9,034 nucleotides of DNA from Chlamydiota bacterium (lineage in GTDB: Bacteria > Chlamydiota > Chlamydiia > Chlamydiales > SLFE01): contig JAAKFL010000071.1 of the NCBI GenBank assembly GCA_011065065.1, positions 1-9,034 of the forward strand. The letters are read 5' to 3'. This document shows, in pieces, positions 7,174 to 9,034 of this stretch. The notes below the pieces were generated by a model. It saw nothing but the letters and a program-made list of their open reading frames with translations. It was not told the DNA's origin and did no database searches. Both the position numbers and the translations under genes were made by a program. How positions within the stretch are numbered: position 1 is the stretch's first letter; each line of letters starts with the position of its first letter.

Positions 7174-7878
7174 ATGGATACTGTACGGCTTCATTTTCCT
7201 ACGATTGATTCGACGAATGATTACGCGAAGCAGCATGCAGATGAGTTTGATCGATCCTGTTTGACCGTGATTTCATCCGATGAGCAGACAAGGGGTAGGG
7301 GTCGAGAATGCAGAACCTGGGAATCGCCTCGCGGACTGAACGTTTATGTTACTTTCTGTTGTTTTGTTTCCCAAAATTTTTCAAAAGTTCATAATTTTGC
7401 CCAGTTTCTGAGTTTTATTTGTTGCGAAGCTTTGTCACAGCTTCAGATAGAAAGTCAGTTAAAGTGGCCGAATGATGTGTTGATTGATGAGAAGAAAGTT
7501 GCGGGTGTTCTTTGTGAGTTATCATCTGAGCTTGTCATCAACGGCATTGGGCTGAATGTCAATATGGACGAAGAAGAACTCAAGAAAATTCCAGGCAATC
7601 CCACCTCGCTTTTTTGTGAGACAAATCGAAAATTTGAGATTTCGGAATTGACTAAGCTTTTGATTCAGACTTATCGGATTCATTTGGATGAGTTTCTTCG
7701 GTGCGGGTTTGCTCCATTTCTGGACCGTTATCGAAGTGCCTTGAGTCATAAAGCACAGGATCTCATCTACTTTCATGTGGATGGGGAGCTCGAGCAGGGG
7801 CAATTTCATTCGATTTCGGACAATGGGTCCTTAAATCTGGTGCTGGAGTCCGGAGAGGTCAAAAATTTCTTAAGTTAG
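7174..7878 (+). CDS. birA: Biotin-protein ligase, catalytic type without HTH domain
   Basis: A 234-residue biotin-[acetyl-CoA-carboxylase] ligase, which activates biotin as biotinyl-AMP and attaches it to the carrier protein of acetyl-CoA carboxylase. Visible motifs: IDSTNDYA (11-18), the biotin/AMP loop GRGRECRTW (41-49) followed by SPRGL, KWPNDV (97-102), K108 in KKVAGVLCEL, and GIGLNVN (124-130). A short C-terminal beta domain is visible at about 195-234 (GELEQGQF, then NGSLNL). It lacks the N-terminal winged helix of E. coli BirA, so it should be an enzyme only and not a biotin-operon repressor. The ATG at 7174 starts directly at the catalytic domain; an earlier ATG at 7135 would overlap the preceding gene by 32 bases and add residues outside the family pattern. 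The ribosome binding site is poor, consistent with coupling to the upstream gene. Confidence 0.92.
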   Translation: MDTVRLHFPTIDSTNDYAKQHADEFDRSCLTVISSDEQTRGRGRECRTWESPRGLNVYVTFCCFVSQNFSKVHNFAQFLSFICCEALSQLQIESQLKWPNDVLIDEKKVAGVLCELSSELVINGIGLNVNMDEEELKKIPGNPTSLFCETNRKFEISELTKLLIQTYRIHLDEFLRCGFAPFLDRYRSALSHKAQDLIYFHVDGELEQGQFHSISDNGSLNLVLESGEVKNFLS

Positions 7879-7883
7879 CCATA

Positions 7884-7916
7884 AAATTTTTTGAGATTCA
7901 GTGACTTAAAAAATTT
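7884..7916 (+). terminator. AT-only hairpin after birA, weak terminator candidate
   Basis: The arms AAATTTTTT (7884-7892) and AAAAAATTT (7908-7916) are perfect 9-base complements around a 15-base loop, starting 5 bases after the birA stop. There is no GC in the stem and only a three-base T run at its end, so it would be a weak intrinsic terminator if it acts as one. No better terminator is seen before the insertion sequence. Confidence 0.3.
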
Positions 7917-7919
7917 AAC

Positions 7920-7956
7920 CGCGAAGATCGCGAAGACCGCGAAGATGCGCGAAGAA
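7920..7956. repeat. 9-base tandem repeat, CGCGAAGAY x4
   Basis: The units are CGCGAAGAT (7920-7928), CGCGAAGAC (7929-7937), CGCGAAGAT (7938-7946), a single extra G (7947), and CGCGAAGAA (7948-7956). The block is GC-rich inside an AT-rich intergenic stretch and has no ORF through it. The 9-base period matches that of the arms of the hairpin at 8954-9030, on the other side of the insertion sequence. There is no complementary half nearby, so it reads as a solitary arm or a degenerate copy of an interspersed element. Confidence 0.75.
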
Positions 7957-8001
7957 GCTCTTAAATATCAATTTATTTAACTCAACCATGATATTAGAGC
8001 T
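7956..8001. repeat. Imperfect inverted repeat at the left edge of the insertion sequence
   Basis: AGCTCT plus AATATCA (7956-7961 and 7964-7970) pairs with TGATATT plus AGAGCT (7989-8001), giving 13 base pairs with a two-base bulge (7962-7963) and an 18-base loop. It straddles the proposed left end of the element, so one arm is host flank and the other is mostly flank plus the first bases of the element. It could reduce read-through from birA into the transposase, or be chance in AT-rich DNA. Confidence 0.4.
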
Positions 8002-8012
8002 CTTGCATAACC
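7997..8012 (+). repeat. Left terminal inverted repeat of the insertion sequence
   Basis: GAGCTCTTGCATAACC matches the reverse complement of 8879-8896 apart from 7999 and 8005 and two bases missing relative to the right end. The TTGCAT inside it may double as the transposase -35 box. Confidence 0.6.
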
Positions 8013-8030
8013 TCAGGAATTGATTAAAAT
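8003..8030 (+). promoter_or_regulatory. Candidate transposase promoter, -35 inside the terminal repeat
   Basis: TTGCAT (8003-8008) and TAAAAT (8025-8030) are separated by 16 bases; the -10 matches TATAAT at five of six positions and the -35 only at TTG. It lies 24 bases before the transposase ATG. Overlap of a promoter with the terminal repeat is common in insertion sequences and allows the transposase to repress itself by binding. Confidence 0.35.
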
Positions 8031-8054
8031 CCTTGTTTTTTGGCAAGGATGTCG

Positions 8055-8876
8055 ATGAAGTTCGAACAAATAAAAAAAGAATCGCAAGAATGTTTTCGTA
8101 GACTCACAGGAATTCAGCGCACAACTTTTGATGTGATAATAACTATATTGAGTGAGGCCGATGCACTATTAAAGGCACAAGGAGGTAAGCCGAATAAGTT
8201 AACCATCGAAGATAGACTGCTTATGACGTTGGAATATTTGCGTGAATATAGAACATATTTTCATATTTCACGTAGTTATGGGATCAGTGAAAGTGCTTGT
8301 TATCGGAATATACGCTGGGTTGAAGATACTCTCATTAAAGATGGTAAATTCTCATTGCCCGGGCGTAAGGCATTATTAAAAAGTGATGTTGAATATGAAG
8401 TTGTACTAATTGATGCAACTGAAACCCCGATTGAACGACCTAAAAAAAAACAAAAACACTTTTATTCCGGCAAAAAGAAGAGACACACGCTAAAAACACA
8501 AATTATCGTAGATAAGAATAAAAAACTGGTTGTTTGTACAAGTTTTTCTAACGGTAAGCGGCATGATTTTAGGTTATTTAAGAAATCTGGTGTTCATCTT
8601 CATCCAGAGATCAGAAGCCTCACAGACACAGGTTACCAAGGAATACATAAGTTACATCAAAATTCAGCATTGCCCAAGAAAAAAACAAAAAAGAATCCGC
8701 TGACCAAAGAAGACAAAAAGAAAAATCGTAAATTGTCAAGTGAGCGTGTTTTGAATGAAAATGTGATTGGAATGATTAAACGGTTTAAAATTGTCGCTGA
8801 TCGCTATCGAAACAGAAGGAAACGATTTGGCTTGAGATTTAATTTAATAGTTGGAATTTATAACTATGAGCTTTAA
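8055..8876 (+). CDS. IS5-superfamily DDE transposase
   Basis: A 273-residue transposase that should cut and join the ends of its own insertion sequence. The N-terminal part (about 15-95) has a helix-turn-helix-like region with LTIEDRLLMTLEYLREYRTY and SYGISESACYRNI, matching the HTH_Tnp_4 type. The DDE_Tnp_4-type catalytic core shows D120 (LIDATETPIERPKK), D191 (LTDTGYQGI) and E235, with R231 and K242 in the R(3)E(6)K spacing. The tail YRNRRKRFGLRFNLI ends in NYEL. All three catalytic residues are present and there is no frameshift, so activity is possible. The ATG at 8055 is chosen because AAGG lies 6 bases upstream and family members begin MKFE; ATG 8049 and TTG 8040 are open but badly spaced. 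The gene is strikingly lysine- and A-rich compared with the host genes to its left, in keeping with separate origin. Confidence 0.92.
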   Translation: MKFEQIKKESQECFRRLTGIQRTTFDVIITILSEADALLKAQGGKPNKLTIEDRLLMTLEYLREYRTYFHISRSYGISESACYRNIRWVEDTLIKDGKFSLPGRKALLKSDVEYEVVLIDATETPIERPKKKQKHFYSGKKKRHTLKTQIIVDKNKKLVVCTSFSNGKRHDFRLFKKSGVHLHPEIRSLTDTGYQGIHKLHQNSALPKKKTKKNPLTKEDKKKNRKLSSERVLNENVIGMIKRFKIVADRYRNRRKRFGLRFNLIVGIYNYEL

Positions 8877-8878
8877 AT

Positions 8879-8896
8879 GGTTTATTGTAAGAGTTC
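8879..8896 (-). repeat. Right terminal inverted repeat of the insertion sequence
   Basis: GGTTTATTGTAAGAGTTC starts two bases after the transposase stop. Its reverse complement aligns with 7997-8012 through the blocks CTCTT, CA, TA and ACC, with two substitutions and two extra A residues. Confidence 0.6.
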
Positions 8897-8903
8897 CACT
8901 CTT
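8889..8903. repeat. Small palindrome at the right insertion junction
   Basis: AAGAGT and ACTCTT are perfect complements around TCC. The left half belongs to the terminal repeat and the right half to the flank, so the junction is locally symmetric. The arms are only 6 bases long and this may be chance. Confidence 0.35.
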
Positions 8904-8953
8904 GTGCTTGGTGCAGCAATTCCCGCTGGAAAATTTGTTGATAAAATATAATT

Positions 8954-9030
8954 TCACCACAGAGGTCGCAGAGAACACAGAGAAAGAAATAATGAGATTC
9001 TCTCTGAGTTCTCTGCGACCTCTGTGGTGA
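8954..9030. repeat. Large near-perfect hairpin made of 9-base CACAGAGAA-type units
   Basis: Arms 8954-8983 and 9001-9030 pair at 29 of 30 positions, with the only mismatch at 8977/9007, around a 17-base loop. Each arm is internally periodic: CACAGAGGT (8958-8966), CGCAGAGAA (8967-8975), CACAGAGAA (8976-8984), and the reverse complement of the same order in the other arm. Similar CACAGAG hairpins are scattered through intergenic regions of many unrelated bacterial genomes, as I recall, without an agreed function. The preceding stretch (8897-8953) shows no gene. A following gene may lie beyond the window end, so a role as a terminator or a small non-autonomous element cannot be judged here. Confidence 0.85.
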
Positions 9031-9034
9031 TTTA

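Larger units (their letters stand above)
7997..8896 (+). mobile_element. IS5-superfamily insertion sequence, about 900 bp, apparently intact
   Basis: One transposase gene (8055-8876) fills the element and is bounded by imperfect terminal inverted repeats: GAGCTCTTGCATAACC at the left and GGTTTATTGTAAGAGTTC at the right. Read outward-in, these agree except for two substitutions and two single-base gaps. A single uninterrupted ORF with a 273-residue DDE protein points to the IS5 superfamily in a broad sense. No target-site duplication is obvious: TTA precedes the left end but CAC follows the right end. The element could therefore be old, have lost one flank by recombination, or have ends a few bases away from those given. 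Confidence 0.75.

Noticed and set aside
7174..7878. BirA as a bifunctional biotin repressor
   Set aside because: The protein begins directly at the catalytic domain and no winged-helix sequence is present in the upstream open frame.
7920..7956. CRISPR array
   Set aside because: The units are 9 bases long and directly contiguous with no spacers, and no cas genes are present.
8262..8276. Possible parS-like ATTTCACGTAGTTAT
   Set aside because: It matches only TTTCACGT, without the symmetric half, inside the transposase gene.

Overview
The window suggests a Gram-negative bacterium of moderate GC, most plausibly an environmental (amoeba-associated) member of the Chlamydiota. That assignment rests on the style of the ParB protein (short, an LIENIQRVDLN-type P-motif followed by a GKKRST-type helix-turn-helix), the stand-alone BirA lacking a DNA-binding domain, and the intergenic CACAGAG-type hairpin. 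It is an inference from remembered sequence style, not from a search. Other Gram-negative lineages carrying Bat genes (Bacteroidota, other PVC phyla, spirochaetes) cannot be excluded.

Left two thirds (1-6244, all on the minus strand): one tightly packed transcription unit read right to left as parB - copA - batA - batB - batC-like TPR gene - next gene cut by the window edge (probably batD). Every junction overlaps: TAGTG, TAATG, ATGA, ATGA and TGATG. The products are a chromosome-partitioning CTPase/DNA-binding protein, a copper-exporting P1B-type ATPase, two membrane-anchored von Willebrand factor A proteins with intact MIDAS metal sites, and a secreted TPR protein. Bat proteins are thought to form a cell-envelope complex linked to stress tolerance. 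Here they follow a copper pump and a partition gene, not the usual MoxR ATPase and DUF58 gene.

Divergent region (6245-6428): a 184-base gap between parB and a rightward gene. It contains a long, almost perfect inverted repeat (27-base arms), the best candidate regulatory site in the window.

Right arm (6429-7878, plus strand): a YfgM-like protein with one membrane helix and a TPR-like periplasmic part, followed 7 bases later by birA (biotin-protein ligase). The two are probably co-transcribed.

Accessory end (7879-9034): an AT-rich hairpin after birA, a 9-base tandem repeat (CGCGAAGAY), an apparently intact IS5-superfamily insertion sequence of about 900 bp with a complete DDE transposase, then a large near-perfect hairpin (30-base arms) built from a related-looking 9-base CACAGAGAA-type unit. 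No RNA genes or CRISPR arrays were seen.
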